A stretch of 64,000 bases of DNA from Candidatus Hydrogenedentota bacterium (lineage in GTDB: Bacteria > Hydrogenedentota > Hydrogenedentia > Hydrogenedentales > JAEUWI01): assembly GCA_016791475.1 (NCBI GenBank), contig JAEUWI010000016.1, positions 1-64,000 on the forward strand. The letters run 5' to 3'. The notes under the pieces are model-generated. The model saw only the letters and a list, made by a program, of their open reading frames with translations. It did no database searches and was not told the origin of the DNA. The first letter of the stretch is position 1. Each line of letters begins with the position of its first letter. The position numbers were made by a program, and so were the translations under genes. Below are positions 8,340 to 16,952 of the stretch, one piece after another.

Positions 8340-9266
8340 TTACATCCGCGTGGCGCGGCGATCTATCTCATTCCGGAGCACGGCTATGTCCTCCGGGGTT
8401 GTGCCGCAGCAGCCGCCGATGATGCCGTGACCCAGGGCGTCGCACAGCGAATCCAGAGAAAGTCCGCGCAAGGGGTGGGGGTAATGCAGGGTCAGCCTGC
8501 CCGTGGCATCGGGTTGGCTGCCAGGCTGACCCGCGTTGGGTTTCAGCCAGAGGGGGCGTGCGCCCATTAAGTCACGCATGTCGGTCACGAGCGCGAGCAG
8601 ACTCCCGGTCGCCGGAACGCAGTTCGCACCCACCATCGCCGCGCCTGCGTCGAGAGCGGAATTGAGGGCCTCTTCCACGGCGTGGCCCGACCACGTGTCG
8701 AAATGTCCGGTCGGGCCCTCGCGAAAAGCGAATGAGCACACGACCTCAAGGGTGCATGCCGACCGTGCCGCCTTCACGGCAATCAGCGCCTCTTTGAGAT
8801 CGGTCATCGTTTCCAGCACGAGAAAGGAAGCGCCGGCGGCCGCCAGATGGGAGGCTTGTTCGCGGTACACCTCGGCCAGCGCGCCGTCATCGGGCTGGGT
8901 TCTTCCCGGTCCTCGAACCGGCCCCAACGCACCGGCGATGAGCCCCGAAGGGCGTCTGGTCGATGGGCGTGTCCGCAACGCATTCCGCGCAATCTCGACG
9001 GCCCGCGTGTTGATCGCGGCGGTGTTTTCTTCAAGACCGAAGGGTGTCAGTCGGGTGCGACTTGCGCCGAAGGAGTTTGTGGAGAGCATATCCGCGTGTG
9101 GGGCATATAGCCCGGCCACTTCCGCCACCGCGTCGGGCCGGCTTAGATTCCAGGAATCCGCGGGCTCTCGCAGCACGTCGAGCCCGCGGCGGATTAGTTC
9201 CGTGCCCCAGGCGCCGTCGGCAACCAGAAGGGCCTCCGACCGCAATCGCTCCATCAGTCCCGGCAT
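8340..9266 (-). CDS. homocysteine S-methyltransferase family protein
   Basis: A 308-residue cytoplasmic enzyme of the Pfam S-methyl_trans (BHMT/MmuM/MetH N-domain) family, transferring a methyl group to homocysteine through a zinc-bound thiolate. The zinc ligands are present: GANC gives Cys216 and GGCCGTT gives Cys286 and Cys287. The N-terminal DGAWGTEL and TNSFGASR motifs are typical. The methyl donor (betaine, S-methylmethionine or other) is not determined. The gene is 17 bases downstream of kdsB and may be co-transcribed with it. Confidence 0.9.
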   Translation of the reverse strand: MPGLMERLRSEALLVADGAWGTELIRRGLDVLREPADSWNLSRPDAVAEVAGLYAPHADMLSTNSFGASRTRLTPFGLEENTAAINTRAVEIARNALRTRPSTRRPSGLIAGALGPVRGPGRTQPDDGALAEVYREQASHLAAAGASFLVLETMTDLKEALIAVKAARSACTLEVVCSFAFREGPTGHFDTWSGHAVEEALNSALDAGAAMVGANCVPATGSLLALVTDMRDLMGARPLWLKPNAGQPGSQPDATGRLTLHYPHPLRGLSLDSLCDALGHGIIGGCCGTTPEDIAVLRNEIDRRATRM

Positions 9267-9283
9267 GGCGGTCGCCCCACGGT

Positions 9284-10039
9284 TCAGGAGACAATTCCAC
9301 GTTTGCTCAGCATCTCTTCCAGGCGGTCCAGATCGTCGCTGGTGTCCACGCTGAAGCCGCTCAGCAGGGAGTCTTTACACTGGGTGAGGACGACCTTAAT
9401 CCGGTAGCCGTGTTCCAGGGCGCGGAGTTGCTCCAGGCGTTCCACCTGCTCCAGCGGCGTGGGGGGGAGCTTGGAGAAGGACTCCAGGAAGTCGCGCCGA
9501 TAGAAAAACATGCCGATGTGCTCATAGACGCTGTGGGCCTTGTAGCCCCTGGGAAAAGGGATGAGCGCCCTGGAAAAATACATGGCCTCGCTCTTGAGAT
9601 TGATGACCACCTTGACCACATCGGGGTTGTGGAGGTCGGTGGGGCTGGAGACGGCCCGCATCATGGTGGTCATGGGCAGATCGGGGTCCTGGAGCAGGGG
9701 CTCCACCCCCTCCCGGATCATGATGGGGTTCAGAAAAGGGTAATCTCCCTGAATGTTGACGACAATGTCGGCCTCCAGCGACTGGATGGCCTCCGCGAGG
9801 CGATCAGTGCCGCTGGCGTGGTTGGGCGAGGTCATGATCACCTCGCCGCCCAGCGCCTCCACAACGTCGGCGATACGCCGATCATCCGTGGCCACATAAA
9901 GCGCGTCCAGGATATCCGACTCTTTACATGCTTCATAGACCCGCTGGATCATGGGCTTTCCCAGGATGTCTTCGAGGGCCTTCCCCGGCAGCCGCGTGGA
10001 GGCGTACCGGGATGGGATAATACCAACTACTCTGGCCAT
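9284..10039 (-). CDS. kdsB: 3-deoxy-manno-octulosonate cytidylyltransferase
   Basis: A 251-residue CMP-Kdo synthetase that activates Kdo with CTP for lipid A-core assembly. N-terminal SRYASTRLPGK (residues 10-20) is the nucleotide-binding signature. ATDD and VNIQGDYPF carry metal and CMP contacts, and YEHIGMFFYRRDFL and LEQVERLEQLRALEHG are conserved C-terminal family blocks. The start at 10039 was chosen because the AGGAG at about 10053-10058 is too close to the ATG at 10051. It shows that the organism makes lipopolysaccharide. Confidence 0.95.
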   Translation of the reverse strand: MARVVGIIPSRYASTRLPGKALEDILGKPMIQRVYEACKESDILDALYVATDDRRIADVVEALGGEVIMTSPNHASGTDRLAEAIQSLEADIVVNIQGDYPFLNPIMIREGVEPLLQDPDLPMTTMMRAVSSPTDLHNPDVVKVVINLKSEAMYFSRALIPFPRGYKAHSVYEHIGMFFYRRDFLESFSKLPPTPLEQVERLEQLRALEHGYRIKVVLTQCKDSLLSGFSVDTSDDLDRLEEMLSKRGIVS

Positions 10040-10091
10040 AGCGTGCAGCATACTCCTCTGCGATCGTCGCGGCCAGCCTCCGGAGAGACCC

Positions 10092-11318
10092 TCAGGAAGG
10101 GTTCTCCCGTTGCCACGCCTCGGGAATGGTCGCGACGCAAACGTTTTCGTCACCCAGCAGGTGCGAAGCAAAAACGACCGACTTGCCGGCACGGTCAAAA
10201 CCCACGTGGGGGTGGTTACCCTTTCCATAGGTCCGGTGGTTGCCCGTGAGCAATCTTGGACGGGTCGTCTTCCCTTCAAACAGCATGATATCACCATGCC
10301 AGTTGTCCGCGACAATCCATCGTCCGTCGTCGCTTCCATCGGCATGCCACCAATTGTAGCGGGAGATTTCCTCGGAAGATCCCCCCTTCCACCAGGCGCC
10401 CGTGCCCACTACCCGCACCGCGCCCGTCTTCATATCGAGTAATTTGACGTGCGAAATCTCCGTAGGTTTCGGAATTGTTCCGCCGCAGAAGATAATCTGG
10501 TCATTTACCCACCAGGATTCATGGGTTACAAGTTCATCCGGCCATTCATTGTAGGCCGCCCGGGGGTTGCCGTCCCGTGTGTCCACCACCATCAGGCGGG
10601 GCTTCCGGCCGGCAAAACTGAGCATAAAGGGGTCGGTATGGCTCCACTGCACGTGCTGTACAACATTGGGCCACTGGGGAAGGCGGCACAACTCCTTCAC
10701 TTCGCCGCTGGCGACGTCGATGGTCAGAATTGCCGGCACGGGGCCGATCGAGCCCCCTTCCACACCGATGGAGAGGGTCGTGCCCGCGCAATTCTCGCTC
10801 AAATTCGTTCCCCCGCCGTATTCGGGCAGGTCTCCGATGACTTTTTCGGTCGCGGTGACTTTGGAAGGGGCCTTGGCCGGGTCGGGGGAGATTTCGGCGC
10901 TCAGATCCACGCGCACGATCTGTCGGCCGCGAATGGCGTAGAGCCCGCTGCCGGTCACCGCCGCCGTTGCGCCGCCGAGGCCGCCCACCGTGTCCTGAAA
11001 GGTGACCAGTTCACCTGTCGCCGTAAGGTAGGCCATCAGGCCGCCGTTGGCGCGCGCGGAGGTAAAGAGGATGAAGGCGCCATCCTTCGTCCAGGAGTAT
11101 TCGTGGAAGTAGAGGTTGGAATCCGTGCCCGGATCGGTCGTCAGGAAGGTGAGGGTGGCGCCCGTTTCGGGGTCGTTCATGACCTTGTGTTCCGGCGGGA
11201 ACACGGTCAGGGTGTGGGTCTGTGCGATTGCCGGGGCCGTCACGAGGGCGGTCAAGGCGGCAGCGCGCAGGACGGGCGAAAGAAAGCGGGAGAACAGGGA
11301 CGTGGTTGCGGTTGGCAT
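10092..11318 (-). CDS. secreted oligogalacturonate lyase-like beta-propeller
   Basis: About 408 residues from the ATG at 11318, which has GGAGGAG 10 bases upstream. A signal peptide ends near APAIAQ. The remainder resembles the seven-bladed propeller of oligogalacturonate lyase (Pectate_lyase22 family). Recurring blade signatures include YLTATGELVTFQD, ILTIDVASGEVKEL and LLDMKTGAVRVVG, and the late motif GNHPHVGFDRAGK carries His residues like the metal-binding site of that family. True lyase activity is not proven; a generic WD40-like propeller is the alternative. A role in uronate-containing glycan breakdown is plausible. Confidence 0.75.
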   Translation of the reverse strand: MPTATTSLFSRFLSPVLRAAALTALVTAPAIAQTHTLTVFPPEHKVMNDPETGATLTFLTTDPGTDSNLYFHEYSWTKDGAFILFTSARANGGLMAYLTATGELVTFQDTVGGLGGATAAVTGSGLYAIRGRQIVRVDLSAEISPDPAKAPSKVTATEKVIGDLPEYGGGTNLSENCAGTTLSIGVEGGSIGPVPAILTIDVASGEVKELCRLPQWPNVVQHVQWSHTDPFMLSFAGRKPRLMVVDTRDGNPRAAYNEWPDELVTHESWWVNDQIIFCGGTIPKPTEISHVKLLDMKTGAVRVVGTGAWWKGGSSEEISRYNWWHADGSDDGRWIVADNWHGDIMLFEGKTTRPRLLTGNHRTYGKGNHPHVGFDRAGKSVVFASHLLGDENVCVATIPEAWQRENPS

Positions 11319-11472
11319 GGTGCGTACTCCTCCGATAGATGCGGGCCAGCTCGCCCGACAGGATAGCACATGCTTCCGTCGGCTTGGGAACGCCACGGTC
11401 TATAGGTTAAGATAAGGCCCCGAATTCACCTGCCCACACCAACCACGCCACGCCGATTTACTGGAGGCCAAC

Positions 11473-12753
11473 ATGGAATATACCGCCCCCCGGGAAGATG
11501 CCGTCAATCAGGCTTACACCCTCGCAAAAGAACGTTACGCCGCCCTCGGCGTAGACACGGAAGCGGCTTTGAAACGCCTCGCCACGATACCGGTTTCGCT
11601 TCATTGCTGGCAGGGTGACGACGTGGGCGGATTCGAGAAGGTGGAGAGCGCCAGCGGCGGCGGCATCCAGGCCACGGGCAACTATCCGGGCAAGGCGCGC
11701 AACGCCGACGAACTCCGGCAGGATGTGGAGAAGGTGCTGGGCCTCCTTCCGGGCAGGCACCGCTTCAACCTTCACGCGATGTACGCCGAGACGGGTGGCA
11801 AGGCCGTTGCCCGCAATGAAATTCAGCCCGAACATTTCAGCCGCTGGATCGACTGGGCCACGGGTCTCGGCCTGGGCATGGACTTTAACCCCTCGTGCTT
11901 CGCCCACCCCATGGCCGACAGTGGTTTTACCCTCTCCAGCTATGACGAGGGCGTGCGGAATTTCTGGATCGAGCACTGCATCGCCAGCCGCAAGATCGGC
12001 GCAGTGATGGGACGTGAACTGGGCACGCCCTGCGTGACCAACGTGTGGATCCCGGACGGGTTCAAGGATGTGCCGGTGGATCGCCTGGCGCCCCGCGCGC
12101 TCCTGCGCGAATCGCTCGACAAAGTCTTTGCCGAGAAGCTCGATCGCAATCACAATCTGGATGCCGTGGAGGCGAAACTTTTTGGTATCGGTTCGGAAAG
12201 CTATGTGGTCGGTTCCCACGAGTTCTACATGGGTTACGCCATCGCCAATCAGGTGCTCCTCTGCCTCGACGCGGGACACTTCCACCCCACGGAAACGATC
12301 GCGGACAAGTTGTCTTCTGTCCTGCTGTATGTGGACGAGGTGCTGCTCCACGTGAGTCGGGGTGTGCGCTGGGACAGCGATCACGTGGTGTTGATGAACG
12401 ACGACACCCGCGCCATTGCGGAAGAAATCGTGCGCCACGGCCAGGAAAAGCGGGTCCATATCGGTCTCGACTTCTTTGACGCAAGTATCAACCGCATTGC
12501 CGCGTGGACCATCGGCACGCGATCAACCATCAAGTCGCTGCTGGTGGCCCTGCTGGAGCCCACCGCCGCGCTCAAGGCCCTGGAGCAGGCGGGCGACTAC
12601 ACCGCGCGACTGGCCCTGTTTGAAGAACTGCGCACCATGCCCTTCGGCGCGGTCTGGGACTACTATTGCACGGTGCAGGGCGTGCCTGCGGGAGCCGCCT
12701 GGCTCGCGGAGGTCAAGCAGTATGAGAAGGATGTGCTGGCGAAGCGAGTATAA
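11473..12753 (+). CDS. rhaA: L-rhamnose isomerase
   Basis: A 426-residue enzyme converting L-rhamnose to L-rhamnulose. Diagnostic motifs include [14 protein letters not shown] near the N-terminus, [35 protein letters not shown] and [14 protein letters not shown], which hold the metal-binding and catalytic residues. Length matches the RhaA family. The start ATG has GGAGG upstream. RhaB and RhaD are not in the window. Galactokinase follows 47 bases downstream, so the two may share a transcript for deoxyhexose/hexose use. Confidence 0.95.
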   Translation: MEYTAPREDAVNQAYTLAKERYAALGVDTEAALKRLATIPVSLHCWQGDDVGGFEKVESASGGGIQATGNYPGKARNADELRQDVEKVLGLLPGRHRFNLHAMYAETGGKAVARNEIQPEHFSRWIDWATGLGLGMDFNPSCFAHPMADSGFTLSSYDEGVRNFWIEHCIASRKIGAVMGRELGTPCVTNVWIPDGFKDVPVDRLAPRALLRESLDKVFAEKLDRNHNLDAVEAKLFGIGSESYVVGSHEFYMGYAIANQVLLCLDAGHFHPTETIADKLSSVLLYVDEVLLHVSRGVRWDSDHVVLMNDDTRAIAEEIVRHGQEKRVHIGLDFFDASINRIAAWTIGTRSTIKSLLVALLEPTAALKALEQAGDYTARLALFEELRTMPFGAVWDYYCTVQGVPAGAAWLAEVKQYEKDVLAKRV

Positions 12754-12800
12754 GTCCCATCGCCGGCGATTGTTGCCCCGGTTGTTTCGGAGTTTTCATC

Positions 12801-13946
12801 ATGCCCACCACGCAGGCCGTCATCACTGGACATCCCCCGCAGGGTCAGGCCCGCCGCTGGATTTCCCGCGCGCCCGGCCGGGTAAACATCATCGGCGAGC
12901 ATGTGGACTACAATGACGGCTGGGTGTTGCCCATGGCCATCGAACGGGAAATCCTGATTCGGGCCACCGCCCGGGAAGACCGGAGGGCGCACTTCAGCAG
13001 TCGCCAGGCCGGCGAATCGCTGGAGATCGATCTGGACCGGCCTGATATCGCCCATGCGCCGACCTGGGGAAAATACCTGCTCGGTGTTTTGCTTGAGTTT
13101 CAGCGGGCCACCTGCGTGGCGCTTCCCGGCTTCGACGGGGTTATTGATTCCACGGTGCCGCTGGGTGGCGGGCTGAGCAGCAGTGCGGCCCTTTGCGTGG
13201 CCACGACCACGCTGCTCGAGAAGATCAGCGGACAGCGCCTGACGCCCCTCGACAAGGCCCGCCTCTGCCAGAAGGTGGAGCACGACTATGCGGGGGTGCC
13301 CTGCGGCCTGATGGATCAGATGGCCTCCGTAATGTGTCGCTCGGGCCACCTGCTGCTTCTTGATTGCCGCTCGAATGAAGCGCGCCATGTGCCTTTCGGG
13401 GATACGGGCATTGCCGTCGTCGTCATTCATTCCGGCGTATCACACAATCTCACGGACGGCGCCTATGCCATCCGGCGGGAACAGTGCGCCGCCGTGCTTC
13501 GCCGTTCCGGCCTTTCTTCTTATCGCGATATGAGCGAAGGAGCACTGGAGCGCCTCCGGCCCCAACTGGACGATGCGCTGTATCGACGCGCGCGCCACGT
13601 GATCTCGGAGAACAAGCGCACACTTGGCGTGGCCGACAGTATTGTGCGGGGCGACATGGACTCGGTCGGGGCGCACCTCTATGCCAGCCATGAGTCCCTC
13701 GCGCGGGACTTTGAAGTGAGTTGTCCCGAGCTCGATTTTCTCGTGGAAGCGGCCCGGGCGCTGGGGCCGGAGCACGGGGTGATCGGGGCGCGTATGACCG
13801 GGGGCGGCTTCGGAGGCTGCACCGTCACCCTGGTCCAGAAGGCCTTCGCCGAGCGGGTGGCGGGGACGATTCAGCGGCGCTTTCGGGACGCCTTCGGCCA
13901 TGAACCGGTTTGCTTCGTTACCCAGGCCGCCGAGGGCGCGGAGTAG
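12801..13946 (+). CDS. galK: galactokinase
   Basis: A 381-residue GHMP-family kinase phosphorylating galactose at C1 (Leloir pathway). The galactokinase signature GRVNIIGEHVDYNDG is at residues 26-40, the ATP loop PLGGGLSSSAA near 124-134 and the third GHMP motif GARMTGGGFGGC near 327. The catalytic Asp lies in PCGLMDQMA. It sits downstream of rhaA on the same strand. galT and galE are not in the window. Confidence 0.95.
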   Translation: MPTTQAVITGHPPQGQARRWISRAPGRVNIIGEHVDYNDGWVLPMAIEREILIRATAREDRRAHFSSRQAGESLEIDLDRPDIAHAPTWGKYLLGVLLEFQRATCVALPGFDGVIDSTVPLGGGLSSSAALCVATTTLLEKISGQRLTPLDKARLCQKVEHDYAGVPCGLMDQMASVMCRSGHLLLLDCRSNEARHVPFGDTGIAVVVIHSGVSHNLTDGAYAIRREQCAAVLRRSGLSSYRDMSEGALERLRPQLDDALYRRARHVISENKRTLGVADSIVRGDMDSVGAHLYASHESLARDFEVSCPELDFLVEAARALGPEHGVIGARMTGGGFGGCTVTLVQKAFAERVAGTIQRRFRDAFGHEPVCFVTQAAEGAE

Positions 13947-14070
13947 TTTTCGGCGGGCCGCACTTGACTTGCGTCGCGGCCTGTAGGATCATGGCTCCGC
14001 ACCCGGCGCGTTCGCGCGGGTGGTGTGGACCCGGCGCAGCGACTGCGCCAATGGCAAGGAAGGCAATCCC

Positions 14071-15048
14071 ATGGCCCGTTTTCGTTCAACCCTCTTTTCG
14101 CTTGCTGCGCTTTGCACCCTGGCCGTCGGCTGCAATCAGCAGCCCACCTCCGACAGCGGCAAGCCCAAGATTGGCGCGATAGTTCTACAGGAAGACCAGT
14201 TCTTTCGATTGAACGAGTTTGGCATGCGCGCCGCCGCCGCGGAGCTGGGCGTGGAAGTTTCCGTAAACAACAGCTTCGGCACCCTCGACAAGGAAATCTC
14301 CCTGATCGACACCTACATGGCCAATCAGGTCGCCGCCCTGGTGGTGCCGCCCCAGAGCGCCACGAGCTCCATCCCCGCGCTGAAGCGCGCCTTTGAGCGG
14401 GGCATCCCCGTTGTAACCTATGACAGCTATATCGACGCCGATTTCGCCGCCAGCAACATCCGGAGCGACCAGATTTCCCTCGGCAGCACCACGGGCGACG
14501 CGGCCGTGGCCTTCATTCAGGAGCGCCTCGGCGGCCAGGCCAAGGTCGGCATGGTGGAATATGTTTCCCTCGCGCCCGAACCCGGCGGCCAGCGCGTGCA
14601 GGGTTTTCGCGACAAGATAAAGGCCCTGCCCGGCGTCGAGATTGTTTCCGAGCAGGATGCGTGGCTCGCCGAGGCCGCCACGGTGGTGGTGGAGAACATG
14701 CTGACCGCCCATCCCGAAATCAACGTGCTCTGGGCCGCCAACGAAGGCGGCACCGTCGGCGCGGTCAATGGCGTCATCTCCAAAGGCCTTGCAGGCAAGG
14801 TATATGTTTTCGGTACCGACATGAGCGAGCAGATCGGCGGGTTCCTCCTCGCGCAGGACGACGTGCTCCAGGCGGTTACGGGGCAAAAGCCCTACGATAT
14901 CGGCCACCAGGCCCTCACGGCGGCCGTCAAAGCGATGAAGGGCGAGGCGGTGGAGAAGAAGGTCGTGTTGCCCGGGATGCTCTTCGCCCGGAACAAGCCC
15001 GAAGATGTGCAGGCGTACGTCAAGGTGCTTCAGGACCTGACGAAATAG
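14071..15048 (+). CDS. sugar-binding lipoprotein of an ABC transporter (RbsB-like)
   Basis: A 325-residue type 1 periplasmic binding protein. The lipobox LAVGC places lipidation at Cys21, followed by a Ser/Thr-rich linker and the Peripla_BP_4 domain (IGAIVLQEDQFF, LVVPPQ, GIPVVTYDS, GMVEYVS, VLWAANEGGTVGA). The start was set at the ATG at 14071 behind AAGGAAGG. Family members bind ribose, galactose, xylose or similar sugars. Permease and ATPase genes are not adjacent, so it is an orphan component. Proximity to galK and rhaA hints at a hexose or deoxyhexose ligand. Confidence 0.88.
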   Translation: MARFRSTLFSLAALCTLAVGCNQQPTSDSGKPKIGAIVLQEDQFFRLNEFGMRAAAAELGVEVSVNNSFGTLDKEISLIDTYMANQVAALVVPPQSATSSIPALKRAFERGIPVVTYDSYIDADFAASNIRSDQISLGSTTGDAAVAFIQERLGGQAKVGMVEYVSLAPEPGGQRVQGFRDKIKALPGVEIVSEQDAWLAEAATVVVENMLTAHPEINVLWAANEGGTVGAVNGVISKGLAGKVYVFGTDMSEQIGGFLLAQDDVLQAVTGQKPYDIGHQALTAAVKAMKGEAVEKKVVLPGMLFARNKPEDVQAYVKVLQDLTK

Positions 15049-15070
15049 GCTGGCGGGTCGAAAAGATTTG

Positions 15071-15207
15071 AACCATGGAGGCCACTGAGGCACGGAGAAA
15101 AAATGAGTGTCTGAGACACTGGCGAGAATGCAAAGCTTCTTTAAATTCGAACACACTCCTCCTCTATTCTCATGTTGCATTCTTCGTGTCTCCGTGATCT
15201 CTGTGGT
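15071..15207. repeat. nested inverted repeat, CACGGAG type
   Basis: The outer arms are 15073-15099 (ACCATGGAGGCCACTGAGG onward) and 15188-15207, its imperfect reverse complement. Inside, AGTGTCTGAGACACT forms a hairpin at 15107-15121, and AGAATGCAA (15125-15133) pairs with TTGCATTCT (15175-15183). The layout matches the element at 5781-6042, and a one-arm fragment occurs near 43077-43107. The flank 15285-15318 has three approximate 10-bp ATTTGCG units, accounting for the rest of the 331-base gap. No gene is supported. Confidence 0.8.
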
Positions 15208-15379
15208 CGATCATTTCTTCATCGACCACGGAAGGCATGGGATTTGGCGGAAATCGATGACATCAAATTGGCCCTGAATTGCCCCAATAATTTGCGTCCA
15301 TTTGCGAAAATTTGCGGTTCAGATCTCTAGTTTGGTTTTGTAGACCGAGAACATTCTCACCACGTGATCGGAGTTCACC

Positions 15380-16657
15380 ATGTTGCGTGATACCAACAGA
15401 CGCCAGTTCTTGAAATCGGCCGCCTTGGCCCTGCCCGCCTTCTCCGCCTTGCGGCTGCAGGCCGAAGGCCCCGCGCCGAGCGAGAAAGTGACCCTCGGTT
15501 GTATCGGCCTCGGCATTCATGGGGGAAGCTACAACCTCCGCAATTTTCTGGAGATTCCCGAGGCCCGCGTGGTGGCCGTGTGCGACGTGTATGCCGATCG
15601 CTGTATTACCGCGCGGGACAAGGTGAACGAGGCCTATGCCAACCAGGATTGCGCGATTCATGCCGACTTCCGTGAGCTTCTGGCCCGCTCGGATATCGAC
15701 GGGGTCGTCATTTCCACCCCCGACCATTGGCACGTACTCATGTCCCTCATGGCGGCCCGCGCGGGCAAGGATGTCTTCTGCGAGAAGCCCACGCTCACCA
15801 TCGCCGAAGGCCGCACGCTGGTTAGCGAAATCGCCCGGACGGGCATCATTTATCAAGGCGGTATTGAAGATCGTTCAGTGGACATCTATCACCGCATGGC
15901 CGAGCTGGTGCGCAACGGTCGCCTGGGCAAGCTGGAGCGCATCCGCGTGGCCCTGCCGCCGGGGGATGCCTTCCCCAAAGAAGAGCCCGTGCCGGTGCCG
16001 GAGGGGCTGAACTACGATTTATGGCTGGGGCCCGCGCCCTTCTCGCCCTACACCCCCACCAAACTTGACGCGCAGCAATGGCGCAACCACTTCGACTACT
16101 CCGGGGGGAAACTGACGGACTGGGGCGCCCACCTCATCGACACCGCCCAGGTGGCCCTCTACGAAGAGCACGGCGGCCCGGTGGAGGTGGACGGCAAGGG
16201 GGAGTTTCCCGTGGACTGCATGGCCAATACCGCAACAACCTACGAGATCAACTACAAATACGCCAGCGGTGTGGAGATGCTCGTGAAATCCGACGGCACC
16301 GGCATCGGGTTTTACGGGAGCGACGGCTGGATCAAGAGCAAGGCCTGGCGCGAACCCATTGAAGCGAGCGACCCCGAGATCTTGAACGCGGTGTATCCCC
16401 CCGAAACCAACAAGATGTACCCCAGGCCCGTCGGCGAGCACCAGGCCTTTATCGACGGTGTGAAGTCGAGGAAATCTCCCTATTACTCGCCCGAAGATAT
16501 TCACCGATTGAGTACGACGATGCACCTCGGCAACATCTCCATGCGCCTGGGAAGAAAACTCGCGTGGGACGCGGCGAAAGAGGAGATCACGGGCGATGCC
16601 GAAGCCAACGCCATGCGATCAAGGCCGATGCGGGAGCCGTGGAGTTTGGAGGGGTAA
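15380..16657 (+). CDS. Gfo/Idh/MocA family oxidoreductase, Tat-exported
   Basis: A 425-residue NAD(P)-dependent sugar dehydrogenase-like protein with a twin-arginine signal (NRRQFLKSAAL, residues 6-16). The Rossmann domain has TLGCIGLGIHGG, VVAVCDVYADR and STPDHWH, then the family motif CEKPTLT near residue 138. The C-terminal domain has NYDLWLGPAP, GGKLTDWGAHLIDTAQ and EHQAFIDGVKSR, typical of the exported subgroup in planctomycete-like bacteria. These proteins are thought to act on oxidised sugars in the periplasm, possibly with tightly bound cofactor. The substrate is not inferable. Confidence 0.92.
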   Translation: MLRDTNRRQFLKSAALALPAFSALRLQAEGPAPSEKVTLGCIGLGIHGGSYNLRNFLEIPEARVVAVCDVYADRCITARDKVNEAYANQDCAIHADFRELLARSDIDGVVISTPDHWHVLMSLMAARAGKDVFCEKPTLTIAEGRTLVSEIARTGIIYQGGIEDRSVDIYHRMAELVRNGRLGKLERIRVALPPGDAFPKEEPVPVPEGLNYDLWLGPAPFSPYTPTKLDAQQWRNHFDYSGGKLTDWGAHLIDTAQVALYEEHGGPVEVDGKGEFPVDCMANTATTYEINYKYASGVEMLVKSDGTGIGFYGSDGWIKSKAWREPIEASDPEILNAVYPPETNKMYPRPVGEHQAFIDGVKSRKSPYYSPEDIHRLSTTMHLGNISMRLGRKLAWDAAKEEITGDAEANAMRSRPMREPWSLEG

Positions 16658-16702
16658 GAGGTGGCGGTTGCAAGGGGCACATTGATCTGGGTCGCGGGAA
16701 GA

Positions 16703-16952
16703 GGTACCCCCCCTGCCCCCCCGCAAGCGGGGGGGACCTCTGGGGTTTGTGGTGGCGGTGGCCCGCAAGCGGGAGCGGGGAGTTCCGCTTTGTCGACGGG
16801 TCAAGATGGGCCATTTCCACCTGAGAACTTGTCTGAGGGGCCGGTGTCGAATTCTCTCGCGGCGTCAATGCAGACCCAAAACAAACCCGGATCATGTATC
16901 AAAAACTCCGAGCCAAAGGTCCCCCCCGCTTGCGGGGGGGTAGGGGGGGTAC
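16703..16952. repeat. inverted pair of GC-rich palindromes (REPIN-like)
   Basis: Copy 1 (16703-16738) and copy 2 (16918-16952) are the same hairpin-forming sequence, with CCCCCCGCAAGCGGGGGG at its core, in opposite orientation around a 179-base spacer. The family also occurs at 178-310. Copy 2 is read in frame by the Hint gene and contributes about ten residues (VPPACGGVGG) just before the conserved PVEQLQPGDWV. The palindromes therefore appear to have landed at the 5' end of that gene. Confidence 0.85.

Noticed and set aside
13964-13989. Promoter TTGACT/TAGGAT before the sugar-binding lipoprotein
   Set aside because: The spacing is only 14 bases, too short for a sigma-70 promoter.
16661-16867. 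GTG-started 69-residue N-terminal extension of the Hint protein
   Set aside because: Much of it is the palindromic repeat read in frame and the Gly/Pro/Ala-rich sequence shows no domain, so the ATG at 16868 is preferred, though not proven.
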